Assembly (NCBI RefSeq): GCF_002878395.1
Contig: NC_061115.1
Span: 52,662,013-52,726,012, forward strand
From: Capsicum annuum
Taxonomy: Eukaryota; Streptophyta; Magnoliopsida; Solanales; Solanaceae
Length of the DNA: 64,000 nt
Reading direction: 5' to 3'
Below, piece by piece: positions 44,645 through 55,561 of this stretch. A program made the translations under genes and the position numbers. Each line of letters begins with the position of its first letter. The first letter of the stretch is position 1. Under the pieces are notes generated by a model. That model was not told the origin of the DNA and did not search any database. It saw only the letters and a list, made by a program, of their open reading frames with translations.

Positions 44645-47477
44645 TGTCACAACCCGATTTATGATTCCTGATGGCACCTACTAAATCCCTCCAGTAGGTA
44701 AGCCAAAATGTAACTCAGAGTTAGAAGTAATGGGTCAACTTGGTGGAAAATACCCAGCAAGCCAAATATCAACAAGCCATCTTGTATTTGACAAGGCAAT
44801 ATATTTTGATAAGTGTAAATCAACTGTACAGAAATCCATCCCACGATTTGGTAGAGCTAGTACAAGAGCATCTAGTAATAATACAACCCAATTCATAAAA
44901 TAGTCAACATAATCCTGTCTTGAAACTAAATACTAGACATGACAGATAGAAGGAAAGAGGGGGCTCTGACTCCAAGAGCTCATCCTATCTCCGAAAAATC
45001 AACAAAGCTTGATCGTCGATCAACAATGACAACTAAAACTTGGATCTGCACCAAAAATGTGCAGAAGTGTGGTATGAGTTCTAAACCACGAGTACTTAGC
45101 AGGCATCATCGACCGACTGAGCTAAATCATGATATAAATATGCTAAAAAGAAACATAACATAACTAAGTTAACGTACAGAAGAACCTGAATCAACTCCAG
45201 CGTCGCTGTGCATAAATAGGTATATAAACAAAAATAATAGTATAACATAGCATAAAGCATCACCACACACAAACATAACTACAAAATTATCTCCCATATG
45301 CCAATTGGTGTGGAAATATAACACATTGCAAGTCCCATAAGCCTGGAAGGTACACAAAAGATAGTATAACCCAGTACCGTTATTTACAAATTTTTATTAT
45401 ACCACTAGAGTCCACCCACATCATGCTACATTAGCCATTTTCACATATCAGGACTTAACCAAATTAATAATTGCAATCTCACACACTGATATCATCATAT
45501 TATAATAAGTATATTATCATAGCATAATAATATGCATATCCAGACTTTAAAAGGTAATATAATTATTAGCCAGACTTGAACCAGTAATTTAATTGTAGCC
45601 AAACTTGAACTAAATTATATTTAATAATTGGATTTGGATGGGTCACCCTCCGGACTTAAACCGGGTAAGTATCATCAATATTTTATCAATCTTCTAGACA
45701 CGAATTGGTAAATATAATATATCAATATAATATATAGTATCATCAATAGCATAAGTAATAGCATAATCAATAGGAGTCAACCCTCACCTCAACAAACATA
45801 TCCATCAAGTGTCAGAGTTTCTCAATATTACCTTAATAAGAATTTCCAAGAATTTAACAAGTGTATAAAGGTCTACAAAAACTAACATGTGTCTTAGCCT
45901 AAGGTTGGTCAAGGGCCCGCTTCTAATCCCCAAAGTTCCATTATAGGAATATTTTACCTGAACTACGGTTAAGGTATCTAAATCCACCTTTAGATTTTAA
46001 ATAAGCATCACTTAGCGCTAAGATAGAAAATTTTCCTAAAATGTGTGCGACTAGGTCAATTATGCCAAATTTATGATTTCTGAATAGCCTAAATAATCCA
46101 ACTAACACAAGCATTGAAATTCATCATACCAATAACTAAAACCCACCCAGAATCTAACACAATATTATAAAAATACTATGAACTAGCTTAATCTAACAAA
46201 GGTTAAAACCTATCCTACCCGGATGCTAAAGAAAGCTCAATAAATTCGCTAGATCACTGCTTTTTCCTTTCGATGAGCTTTTGCAAGATGCCAAGCTACA
46301 TAAATCATATTCTAATCATCAATACAAGAATATTGATACCCATATTTCATTATTATGATTCGGGTCCAAAAATTATGCCAAAATCTCGTGTAGGCCCTAT
46401 TTATGGAAAATAACATTTTTGAAACCAACCTAACATTCCCTCACGCTCAAGGAGTCATTACCCTATAAATAGGTGAAATTCAAGATAATCTGGGGATAAA
46501 ATCAAGCCCCTAAGGTTTTCGGTTTTGGACAAGAAATAGGAAAATCTATCATAAAATTAGATGAATCTTACCTCAATTCCGAAGGAGAATCGCATAAGTA
46601 ATCAATATCTAAGCCTCCAAATCACCCAGATGAGTTACTCTCAAGCTTTCTCAGTGATTAGGGTTTCTCTCTCTAGAGAATAGATGAAGAAATTACACAA
46701 ACAATCTAAAATGAGGTATTTATACCCTTTCCAAGTGCTCAGGTATCACTTTCGCAACTTGACTATCACTATCGCAATACAAGGCAACAGACACGGAAAT
46801 CACGATCGGGATAATTCCCCTATGCAATTGCCATATGGTGCACATGGTAAATTTTGCTTCACGATCATAATTTATGCATGCGATCAAAATTCTTAGTAAA
46901 TCTCCCTTCGTAATCATGATTTATTGTCTACGAGCGCGGTTGTACCAAAAACCTCATGCACCAAAAACCTCATGAACCAGTACCTAAGTTTGGAATGGAC
47001 TTCAATCGGGTGCTCGAGATTCGTTCAGAATTCCATATACACAAATGAACTATGTAACCATACCAATTTCAAAGTTACAAAGTTCATAGAAAAATCAAAA
47101 TTTCCATTCGAGGTCTTTTTGACAAAATATGGGTCCCACACCCAATTTCCAATTTCTTAACTTTTTGACCTATAGGTCGAAATGTGCCCAAGTTCCTTGG
47201 GACAAAAAAAAGGTCCACCCAACCTAAAATCAATGTTTTGGAGCTGTTGAAGTAGTCAAAATTTGAATTTGAGGTCATTTAACTAATGCTTTTGCTCGGT
47301 GGCCATTTGGAACCAACTAAGACTTCAATATGGGAAATTGGTTCTAAAAACCAAATGAACTGCCCGGTAAAATTTTTGTCAGTCCCTGAAAGTCATAAAT
47401 GACTTGGGGTAGCTATTGAAAAGCTCTAATGGTGAAAAAAACAAAGATAGAGAAAATAACCTGAAGGGTCATTAAAA
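44645..47477 (-). repeat. Tekay-type LTR (3' LTR of a mostly lost element)
   Basis: The left end TGTCACAACCC is the LTR 3' end read on the minus strand (GGGTTGTGACA). The right end at about 47477 is set by the integrase stop and a worn purine tract (minus strand cctttagtagtgg, then aatgacccttcagg). Near the right it has TCGCAA/ATCGTGA-type palindromic motifs (46740-46930), a TATA box (46717-46724) and a donor-like GTAAGATTC (46563-46571). Length about 2.83 kb. The frame 44939-45163 (plus) is a chance frame. Confidence 0.75.
46717..46724 (-). promoter_or_regulatory. TATA box of the 44645 LTR
   Basis: Minus strand TATAAATA, inside ggtataaatacc. It sits just downstream of the palindromic block at 46740-46930. 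Confidence 0.6.
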
Positions 47478-47884
47478 AATCCACTACTAAAGGAACTTTC
47501 GTCCCTGAAAGTTAAGGATTAGGATATACCTGAAGTCTCGAACAGGTGATGATACTGGGTTCGCATCCCACTCTTGATATCCCATATAGCCTCATCTACT
47601 GTGAAGTGCCTCCATTGAATCTTAACTATAGGAATCTCTCTAGTGCATAATCGCCTGACATACCTAGCCAAAATAAGAACCGACTCCTCCATGAAGGTCA
47701 ACTGCTCATCTAACTAAACTGAGTCCCATCTATGCACATGATATGGATCTAGAATGTATTGACACAACATGGAAACATGGTAAACTTGATGGACAACAGT
47801 AAAATCTAGAGGTAAAGCTAACTCGTAAGTCACCTCAATAACAGTGCAAAGAATTTCTAAAGGTCCAATATATCAAGGACCGAG
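47478..47884 (-). pseudogene. Integrase C-terminal end of the 44645 element
   Basis: The minus strand reads GP-like text, then YELALPLDFTVVHQVYHVSML near 47790-47840, CQYILDPYHV, then the open stretch 47519-47701: TFMEESVLILARYVRRLCTREIPIVKIQWRH with WDIKSGMRTQYHHLFE. This is the chromodomain-like end of chromovirus integrase, which targets integration to heterochromatin in the family. It is cut at 47884 by the LTR of TR-GAG2, so the rest of that element is missing. Confidence 0.82.
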
Positions 47885-49523
47885 TGTAGCGCCTAAGCGC
47901 ACACACAAGTGTATGTGGTAACACAATGTAATATAGTGGCATCTTATATGAGATATGTCTATCCCTCATATAATTGTGTTAAAAACTATCCAATTATAGT
48001 TCCCTATGATGATTAACCAAGTGCTATCGTAATCAAAAGAGTTTCAAATTTAAAACTAAGAGTAAACTAAAACAATACAGAAAAGTAAAGTGCTTAGATA
48101 ATAAATGATGTGAAACCCAGGGTTAATGATCTATGAACAATCATCCTACGCTGTTGAAATTCATTGGTTAGGTTACTTATATTGGCTGATGATTCACGAG
48201 GTTGATATTATGACTGGTCTTCTGAGTCTCTAGTCACATATCAAACTTAGACCCAGAACTAAATCATTGAGTGGGAATGTGAGAACTAAGTTAAATACAT
48301 TCATATTTCATCTTATAAGTGAACCAAATAAGTAACTTAGGTATGTTCCTATCCTAAATGCAAATTATAACTTCATTCTGTAGAAGATTACAATCCTATT
48401 CTATTTATCCCCACGTACTATCCTCTTGTTCCTTCTTCCTGGCTCACAAGATGACTATAGATGTATTCTAAGGGTAGGTAGTCCTTAAAATAGTGATAAA
48501 AAGTATAAATAAATAATCTAATATAATAAATAATCAAAATCAAGTCAATTCATAACAACAATAATCATGTTCATTCCTTACCCTGAAAAAGGGTGTTTAG
48601 TCGCTCATGGACTTAACCATAATTACAATGATTGAATACATGTTAAATCCATAAAAAAAACCTAAGTACTAAAAAAAATCCCAATTTAAGTGTTCTCCAG
48701 CCTCTCTCAATGTTTCATGGTCGTCCAAGGTGTGTAACATAATTTTTAAGGGTCCTATTTATAGGAGGACACAAGCTGCTGATTCGAACTTAGGTCCCTG
48801 CCACACCCCTTATCGCGGTTCCTAGGGTACGTGGAATGTACTTATCATGATGAAAAATTTGAATTTTTCATTTATGATTTCCCCAATGGAGTGTTACATA
48901 CCCTAATGTGATGTCTAAGCTTTGTGGCATGCTAATGACTCCAAAACGTCCTTTTTGGTAAAATCTCGTCCATCCTTTCCAAGCCTTGGGGTGTTGTTTA
49001 CACTTGATTTACAGCTTATTTATCATCTATATATCATCATTATCAACTCAAAAATCATCCTATAGCATCAAAAACCATGTATTAGAGCTCAAAATTACAT
49101 ACATTGCAAGATGATGAACTAGAATCTTATGCTAAGAATACCAGTTTTGTGCTTTTGATCTTTAACTTAGTTTAGAATCTTAGCTTGTTTCAATTGAACC
49201 TTAAACACTATAAAAAAGTTGTTGAAAACATAATTACACATTCATACCCTTATTAACTCATTAATCACACTAGAATCCATCGATATTAACTAGAACAACA
49301 CATAGCTCAAGCTAGTAACACTAGTTTTCTCGTCTAAACTCTTAAGTGACCAAATTGATTCTAAACTTTTTTGAAACACACCTTAAACATTATAATAAAG
49401 TATTTTAACTCTTCGATGAAAAATTATACAATTAAAAACTCATTAATCACACAAAAAGTTCTCAAAACAAAGCTAAACAAGCATAGATAATGATAGTTAG
49501 GTGCATAAGCCCACCTAAGATCA
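47885..49523 (-). repeat. TR-GAG2 3' LTR
   Basis: From TGTAGCGCC to AAGATCA in plus order, 1,639 bp. The last part (cacctaagatca) equals the end of the TR-GAG1 LTR (cacccaagatca), and TGATACGCC there corresponds to TGTAGCGCC here. A TATA box is at 48756-48763 on the minus strand, next to tatcgcggttcc/ggtacgtgg motifs. Confidence 0.72.
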
Positions 49524-51300
49524 CCACCCTACATTTAAAGCCTTGTTCATCTTCAAACAAATATTTAATCCAAGAATTATATTAAGGGAAGAATCCACAC
49601 TTATAAAATATTCAAGGCACTCAAGCTATTACTATAATGACTACACATAATTCAATTCCTTACACCAAGCATGTTATAAACGATTGAAAGCTCAAGAATA
49701 CTACTCCAAAACATCCTAGCCTCAAGAATTGACTCACCAAGTTGGAAAACTCATACATATTCAATCAAATACATCATATAAATCACCCAACTATAATTAA
49801 ACATGTTTCCTCACCATAAGAAATTTACCCATTCAATCACATAGATACATTTTATCACAAAATGGGTATAAGAATTAAATTACGCTCACTCTCACAAAGA
49901 ATTCACTAGCTACACAAGATTAACCATAGGCTTGCCCCTAGTGTAGTACTCCACTAATATCATAATGTTAGGACTTAGGATCAAATAGGTCTTTAAGGGT
50001 TGTAATGTATGCTGAAAGGCGAGTAGGAACTATTTTAGCCATGAATCTTGACTATCTTCACTAAGCGCTTTAATATATTACACTTTTCATTCAATTCACC
50101 TCTAACAACCAATTTCCTTCACTTTTGTCTGCTTATATCTTTTGGTTTGCCCTATCTCATTAAGCTCACTCATATATAATATAGGAGGGAGTACTATCTA
50201 TTAATTCATATTCAGTTTTAGGACAAATTTCTTTCACTCCCAACAACAACACATCAATTGTACACACCAATAATTATTACTTTAGGGTTTCAATTTTACT
50301 TTTTCATTCCTTGATTTCCAAATCCTTAACCAAACTAATTTTTCACTAGAGCACTTAGGAGCTTCAAATCAAATTAAGGTCAATCAAAGAAAGGGATTAG
50401 GCTACATACAAGGTTACACAAGAATAAGCTAAAAGCTCAATGAGTTTAACTAGGATTATGCACAAGGGTAGGTAAAAGAGGGTATGAAACATGGATATCA
50501 AAGAAATTCCTATATCATCTCCTAAACCCACACTCTTTATTTCACTTTGCACACACACCAAGCAAGTTCTAGATATCACATGCAACAAGGAATTAAAAAA
50601 CACCTCACACATATATGATACATGATTAACTCAAGAAGGATCATCATAGACTCAAACAAACAATTGCATGAATTCAACATTAAGCCAACAAGATCAAGAT
50701 TTATACATTAGAGCCTAGGAGTCTCAAAAGTAATAATTCACATTATCAACAAACTCTTTTCATTTAAAACCATTCACATCATGTAATCACACATAACACT
50801 ATCAAGAACATCAAACTTATTCCTATACAAAAATTTTAAAATTTACTCCTAAAGAGAAAAAGATACTGGATTCAAGGGGCGTCCCCATGAAAAATAACCG
50901 AAAAGAATAACCACGGGGTGGGTGACGTGTGCACCTACAAAACTAACAGCTATAAACTAAAAACTAAAAAAAAAAATCTTATTATAATTTTTTAAAATTT
51001 ACCCAAAAACTAGAAAATAACTAAGACTTAAAGCCCTACAACATTACTTCACCCAAAACAATGGGAATTTCCTCACCCTACACTTTAAAAATCTACTTTG
51101 TCCTAAAGGTAAAATTAAAAGTAAAGATATAAATACTCCATGAGGCCTCTATGCCTAGATCGTAGCATTTGCATATATCATGAGGGCAAAGGGACCCCAC
51201 ACTCAGTCTTCGTCATGCTCCTTAGCTCTAGTTTCCAGTACCTAGAATTCTTATCGACCTGTGACTCAACAAAAATGAAAATTGCCTGAAGTAAAAGCTA
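49524..51300 (-). other. TR-GAG2 non-coding 3' region
   Basis: No polyprotein text. Contains the short open frame 50397-50612 (related to 10864-11106) and a stretch homologous to TR-GAG1. The minus strand near 51060-51100 has a worn gtgtagggtgagg purine tract. Confidence 0.65.
50397..50612 (-). CDS. Conserved short ORF of TR-GAG elements (copy 2)
   Basis: 71 residues with CVQSEIKSVGLGDD and LPLCIILVKLIELL, matching 10864-11106. The ends differ between the copies, so the true limits are unknown. No family recognised. Confidence 0.35.
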   Translation of the reverse strand: MCEVFFNSLLHVISRTCLVCVQSEIKSVGLGDDIGISLISMFHTLFYLPLCIILVKLIELLAYSCVTLYVA

Positions 51301-51319
51301 AAAATATGAAAAATAAACA

Positions 51320-51370
51320 CCTACAACTTGGGTTTCCTCCCAAGCAATGCCTAATTTAATGTCACAGCAT
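51320..51370 (-). promoter_or_regulatory. Conserved post-coding motif (TR-GAG2)
   Basis: Minus strand shows GTCATGCTGTGAC, then ATTAAATTAGGCATTGCTTGG, then GAGGAAACCCA, a worn copy of the motif in TR-GAG1 and Athila. Confidence 0.65.
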
Positions 51371-51429
51371 GACTAAGTCAACTTATCATTTTTCTTCATT
51401 CTCTTTCTCTTACTTTAAGGCTATCTTCT

Positions 51430-52050
51430 CACTCATTTCTAACCTCTTGATTGATTTCTATCAGGGTCAATAGATTTCTCAATAATGGCTTTTTTAGGTT
51501 CATCAATCATCGTCACTTTGGGCTTAGGTATTGGTGGCTTGAGCAACTCAATGAGAAAGTCCGAAGAGGTATTTGGTGGATTGGGCCTCACAAACCCATA
51601 CTCATCCACTTCCATTAGTGTAATCATGCATAAATATTTGTAATGGGACAATGTGTTGTGTGGTTTTTAAACATTGAAGACCACTTTTTCATAATCAACC
51701 TCATTGTGAGTATGCTCTCTCTCATATCTATCAATGCTCCTTCCGTCGCTACGAATGGACGTCCCAAGATAATTGACACCTTATTATCTTCCTTATAATC
51801 CCAAATAGTAAAATCAATAGGGATAATAAACTTACCAAGATTAATGAGAACATTCTCTATGATTCCTTCAGGACGAACTATGGTTTGGTATGCCATTTAG
51901 AGTAGCACAAAATACGATCTCTGCTTTCCCAAACCTAAAGTATTGAATATTGATAGGGGCATCAAATTGATATTTTCCCTTAAATCACTCTATGTGTGGA
52001 CCTCCTTTCTTTTACCAATTTGAATAAGGATAGTAAACCTCCCAAGGTCC
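51430..52050 (-). pseudogene. TR-GAG2 protease
   Basis: The active-site region near 51935-51975 reads SDLRENINLMP-like where relatives have CDLGASINLMP, so the Asp is kept but the Gly-Ala is changed. Then 51624-51896: VRPEGIIENVLINLGKFIIPIDFTIWD, IILGRPFVATEGALIDM. The tail 51439-51651 (PPNTSSDFLIELLKPPIPKPKV) is proline-rich, after which the coding region ends. Confidence 0.78.
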
Positions 52051-52738
52051 TTAAGCCTTTTTCGGTATCTTCTGCATTACCACAAAGCCACACTCCTTAG
52101 TGAGGGATATCGTCTTAACATCCTTCAGCTTAATTTTATTAGTTACCACATCCTTAAAGTACATATCATACTTAGCCATTCCCCTTAAACATCTAAAGTA
52201 GGAAGGTTTTATGTGAAGCTCTCCTTTGATTTTCTCAGCCTCTGTAAAAAAAAAGTGGTGGTGATCTCTCCTTCTCTGCAATATTTGACTTTAAGGACTT
52301 CCCTAAATAATCAGCAACTTTGTCTGTAACTAGTTGATGAATCAACTCTGCATGTACCTCTATATTTGTCTTTGGAGGTCTTTCGATCAACTCTTTACCA
52401 CCCTCAACATGAATTCCATTACTTGTTTAGAGGTTCATTATCACTTGTCAGACTACCTTGAGGCATGGAATTTTGTGCCATTGCAATTGCGTCAACTGAT
52501 TTTTCAGCTGCTTCTGAAGTAATTGCTGGTTTTTGAGTTTAACAACCATCTGTTCTTGGGTGGAAATAATCTTCTTTAATATTTTCTCTATGTTACTGGC
52601 TATGAGTTTTGTTGCTGTTGATATTGATGATTATCATTCCACGAATAATTTGGTTCCTGAGTCTGCCTCTTTTAGTTATAGGCAATGCCATAATTTAGCC
52701 TTTGCACATTGCCCACAAAATTGACCGACTCACGATTT
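52051..52738 (-). pseudogene. TR-GAG2 gag, C-terminal part left of T2
   Basis: From 52738 leftwards: VNRESVNFVGNVQR and NYGIAYN, then a glutamine-rich YSWNDNHQYQQQQNS tail after the zinc knuckle, as in Athila-like Gag. Then 52051-52281 with KGELHIKPSYFRCLRGMAKYD and KDVKTISLTKECGFVVMQKIP leading into the protease. The reading frame picks up where the part at 63081 stops. Confidence 0.75.
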
Positions 52739-52743
52739 ACATC
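52739..52743 (+). repeat. Target-site duplication, left (ACATC)
   Basis: ACATC directly before the TGTAATACCCC start of T2; perfect copy at 63076-63080. Confidence 0.93.
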
Positions 52744-52959
52744 TGTAATACCCCATACTTTTTCTCTTAGCTTGAAATAATTTCAAGAATGTTAAAAAAT
52801 TTCCTTGAAAGAAAAATACACTTTTGTACATGTGGTATTTTTAAGATTTTTACTTTTTTTCACGTGAAAAATTGAATTAGATTTCCAATGATACAAATTT
52901 TGTCAAAATTTGACATCAGAGGAGAAAGTCTCAGCCAAAATACAGAAGGCAGTAAAACC

Positions 52960-53310
52960 GCCCATATGCGATAGTGCGGCCGACGGACCGTCGGACTAGT
53001 GAAAGATCATCGCCCATGACCATCGCAGAAAGGCAGTGAGAACTACCTTTTACCTAGATATGATGGCCTCGGCTGATGGACCATCGGAGTAGCGACAAAC
53101 CGTCACTTAGGCTGTCGCAAGGGAAATAGTGAGGCCACCTTCTGGATTAGGTAGAGACAGTCAGGTTAATGGACCGTCGAACTTGCGATGGACTGTCTCC
53201 CAAGCTCTTGCAGCTAAAATAGTGAGACCCCATTCTGCCTAGCAGCGACGGTCAGGGCCGATGGATAGTCAACCCAGCGACAGACCATCGCAGGTCCCGT
53301 TTAATTTTTT
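52960..53310 (+). repeat. GC-rich palindromic repeats in T2 5' LTR (U3)
   Basis: Four tandem units, each with a gcgacggtc / ggccgacggaccgtcg / gcgacggaccatcgc core and ending near aaatagtgag..cc. The motif CGACGGACCGTCG is its own reverse complement. The same block is in the 3' LTR (60690-61010) and, worn, in T1 (about 6340-6600). It lies 45 bp before the TATA box. Confidence 0.8.
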
Positions 53311-53353
53311 TTTAGTCATTTTAGTAGGGGTATTTTGGTTATTTACCACCCAC

Positions 53354-53363
53354 TTATATATAC
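53354..53363 (+). promoter_or_regulatory. TATA box of T2 5' LTR
   Basis: TTATATATAC, conserved in the 3' LTR (61070-61079). It marks the U3/R border region. Confidence 0.65.
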
Positions 53364-53515
53364 CTAGTTATGTCTGATTTTTGCGTATTTGTTCATTGTC
53401 ATTTCAATAACAACATTAGGGTTTCTCTCTGAAATTAATTCCCAAGAAAAGGAATCCAAATCTTCTCCAAGAAACTAAAAGATTCAATTCCCTCAAGTTC
53501 AGGAACCAAGAATCT

Positions 53516-53530
53516 TAACCCAGGTATGCA
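53516..53530 (+). promoter_or_regulatory. Splice-donor-like site in the T2 LTR leader
   Basis: AACCCAG|GTATGCATA with the GT at 53523, 160 bp after the TATA box. The 3' LTR copy reads AACCTAG|GTATGC (near 61229). T1 keeps GTATGCC. The matching acceptor-like tract is at 55562-55576. Confidence 0.45.
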
Positions 53531-55363
53531 TAGTGTTCATTCATGAACTCCTTTCATATATGAAGTCCAAGAATCCATTTTCCAACTTCAAGTTATGGAT
53601 TTTCTTTATGATTTCATGATTGGGCTATTCTTGTTCATGTTGATAAATGAGAAATTAAATTTTACTCCATGTTGGGTGATAATTTCTATGCGAGTTTAAT
53701 TATTATAGATATAGATTCACGCAAACCTATGAGTGAACCCTTGAATGATGAAATTAGAATGTGACCATGATATTTAATTGTTGTACAATGATGTTTACGT
53801 ATACCATGCCTACAATATGTTTGATTTAATGCCTAAATGAAGGAAAAGTGCCTAATTAGCATGTTGTCATGAAATCCCCATGTATGTTTAAGCTTATGCC
53901 TATCACATGTTTGATGAAATGCTTCAGTAAATGCATTATGGTTATTATTATGTATCCAACCAAGTTATGCTTTGTCAGTTTTGTTTTGTCGAGTCCTGGG
54001 GGTACTTGTACCCAAAATATTAGCTATGTGCTTAGAGCCATGTCATGTTTTCATGCTCTCAGTTAAGCTATGATCCTTAGACTTCAGATTGTTTTTTAAC
54101 TCAAGAAATCTCCATGATCTCATGAAGTCATTCAGTTGTCAGATATCAGTAGTATTTCATCAGTCAACGGAAGTCAGTAACTTAGTCTATGTTCAGTTTT
54201 AGAAAATCATGTTCAGTGTCTATTCATATGGGAGTAGAAGTTAGCACCGAGCGAACCCAAGGGTGGGAACTCACCTATTATATGAGGGTGTGATTCTTAG
54301 AAGCAATCCTTGTATTTCAGAACTATGTAGGCAGCATAGGTTGAGACATCATAGCCTACTATATAAGGGTAGATGAAGTAGCTTAACCTGCTATATCAGG
54401 GTTCCCACTGTTCTCATTGGAGTTACCTGTTATATTAGGGTAACTCACATGTTTTCCTTACCAGTGGTGCGGTATTGACACCCTTCCAATCAGGGCACAG
54501 ATTGGACCTCAATTCAGCTATAATGCATCATTTGGGGAATGTCAGTTAGATGACTACTCCCTACAGTTTCAATATCAATATCAGTCAAGAACTTAGATAG
54601 TTTTTCAGATTTTAGGACTGTCAGATACAGTCAGTTCAGATACAGTACGAAACTCAGCTAGATCTATCTGATTCAGGACAGTTAGATACAATCACTCATG
54701 TTATCAGTTATATCAATTATCAATATGTTATGTTATCAGTATTCAGATTCAGTAATTATTTTATAACGGGATCAGTGTCAGTTATTATGTCTCATGCATG
54801 TATTCTCACGCTCGTGATAGTCAGTTTGTTATTATTATTGTTTATGCATATAAAATCCATGCATTCAGCCTACCTCACATGCATACCAGTATATTCAAAG
54901 TACTAATGCATTTGCGCTATAGTGTCTTACATCTTAGGTTCAGAGACACGAGCTCTAGAGCATCAGTAGATTCTAGATATCAGCAGTCAGAGTTAGCAGT
55001 GAGTCCTCATCCTTAGAGGACATGATTATTTCTCTGTTATCTCATTAATTAGTTTATTAGCTGGAGTTAGTTGGGGACATGCCCAATCAACTCCCTACTC
55101 AGGCAGTTCAGTCAGTTAAAGGCTTTCCAGACTATTATGTTCAGACATTTATTTTAGTTGTTTTGGGTATTTCATACCCCATTTAGATATTATGTTTTAA
55201 TTCAGTTATGTCAACCTTATGGGCTTTCAGTTCATGTTTCCACATTATTCAATATATTATGCAGTATACAGGTATAGATATCAGTCATGGGTTAGCTTGT
55301 GGTCCTTTGAGGTCATGACAACGGTGTAGTATTCTGGGTACCATATTTTGGGCGTTACAAACT

Positions 55364-55375
55364 TGGTATCAAAGC
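55364..55375 (+). other. T2 primer-binding site
   Basis: TGGTATCAAAGC, one base from the initiator tRNA-Met PBS, four bases after the LTR end. Confidence 0.92.
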
Positions 55376-55561
55376 CTAAGGTTCAATAATGTCCTAGGAA
55401 GTCCGAAAGCCGCATCTAGTAAAGTTTTGTACATAGGTGTGTTTCATGCCATATTTATGTGAAGGAGACTATAAGATGTTTTAGGAATAGTTTCCCTTCT
55501 TTCAGTATTCATGTTGTTCCAGTAAGCATAATATCAATTATCTCTCAGTCTAATCTATTTA

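Larger units (their letters stand above)
52744..55359 (+). repeat. T2 5' LTR (2.62 kb)
   Basis: Four ~90-bp units with CGACGG/GACCGTCG motifs at 52960-53310, TATA box at 53354-53363, donor-like CAG|GTATGC at 53523, short TTATATNAGGGT repeats at 54260-54460, and two copies of a ~75-bp unit at 54590-54700. Ends GGCGTTACA right before the PBS. Confidence 0.93.

Noticed and set aside
41057..45163. Pair of similar short frames (41057-41269 minus, 44939-45163 plus) sharing LSRYHRPTE/LSRHHRPTE
   Set aside because: Both are antisense to the LTR and are similar only because the LTRs are. Their ends are not conserved, so coding is unlikely.
52960..53310. Repeat array that could suggest CRISPR or a tandem satellite
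   Set aside because: Only four imperfect units, no spacers, present in both LTRs of a plant retrotransposon.
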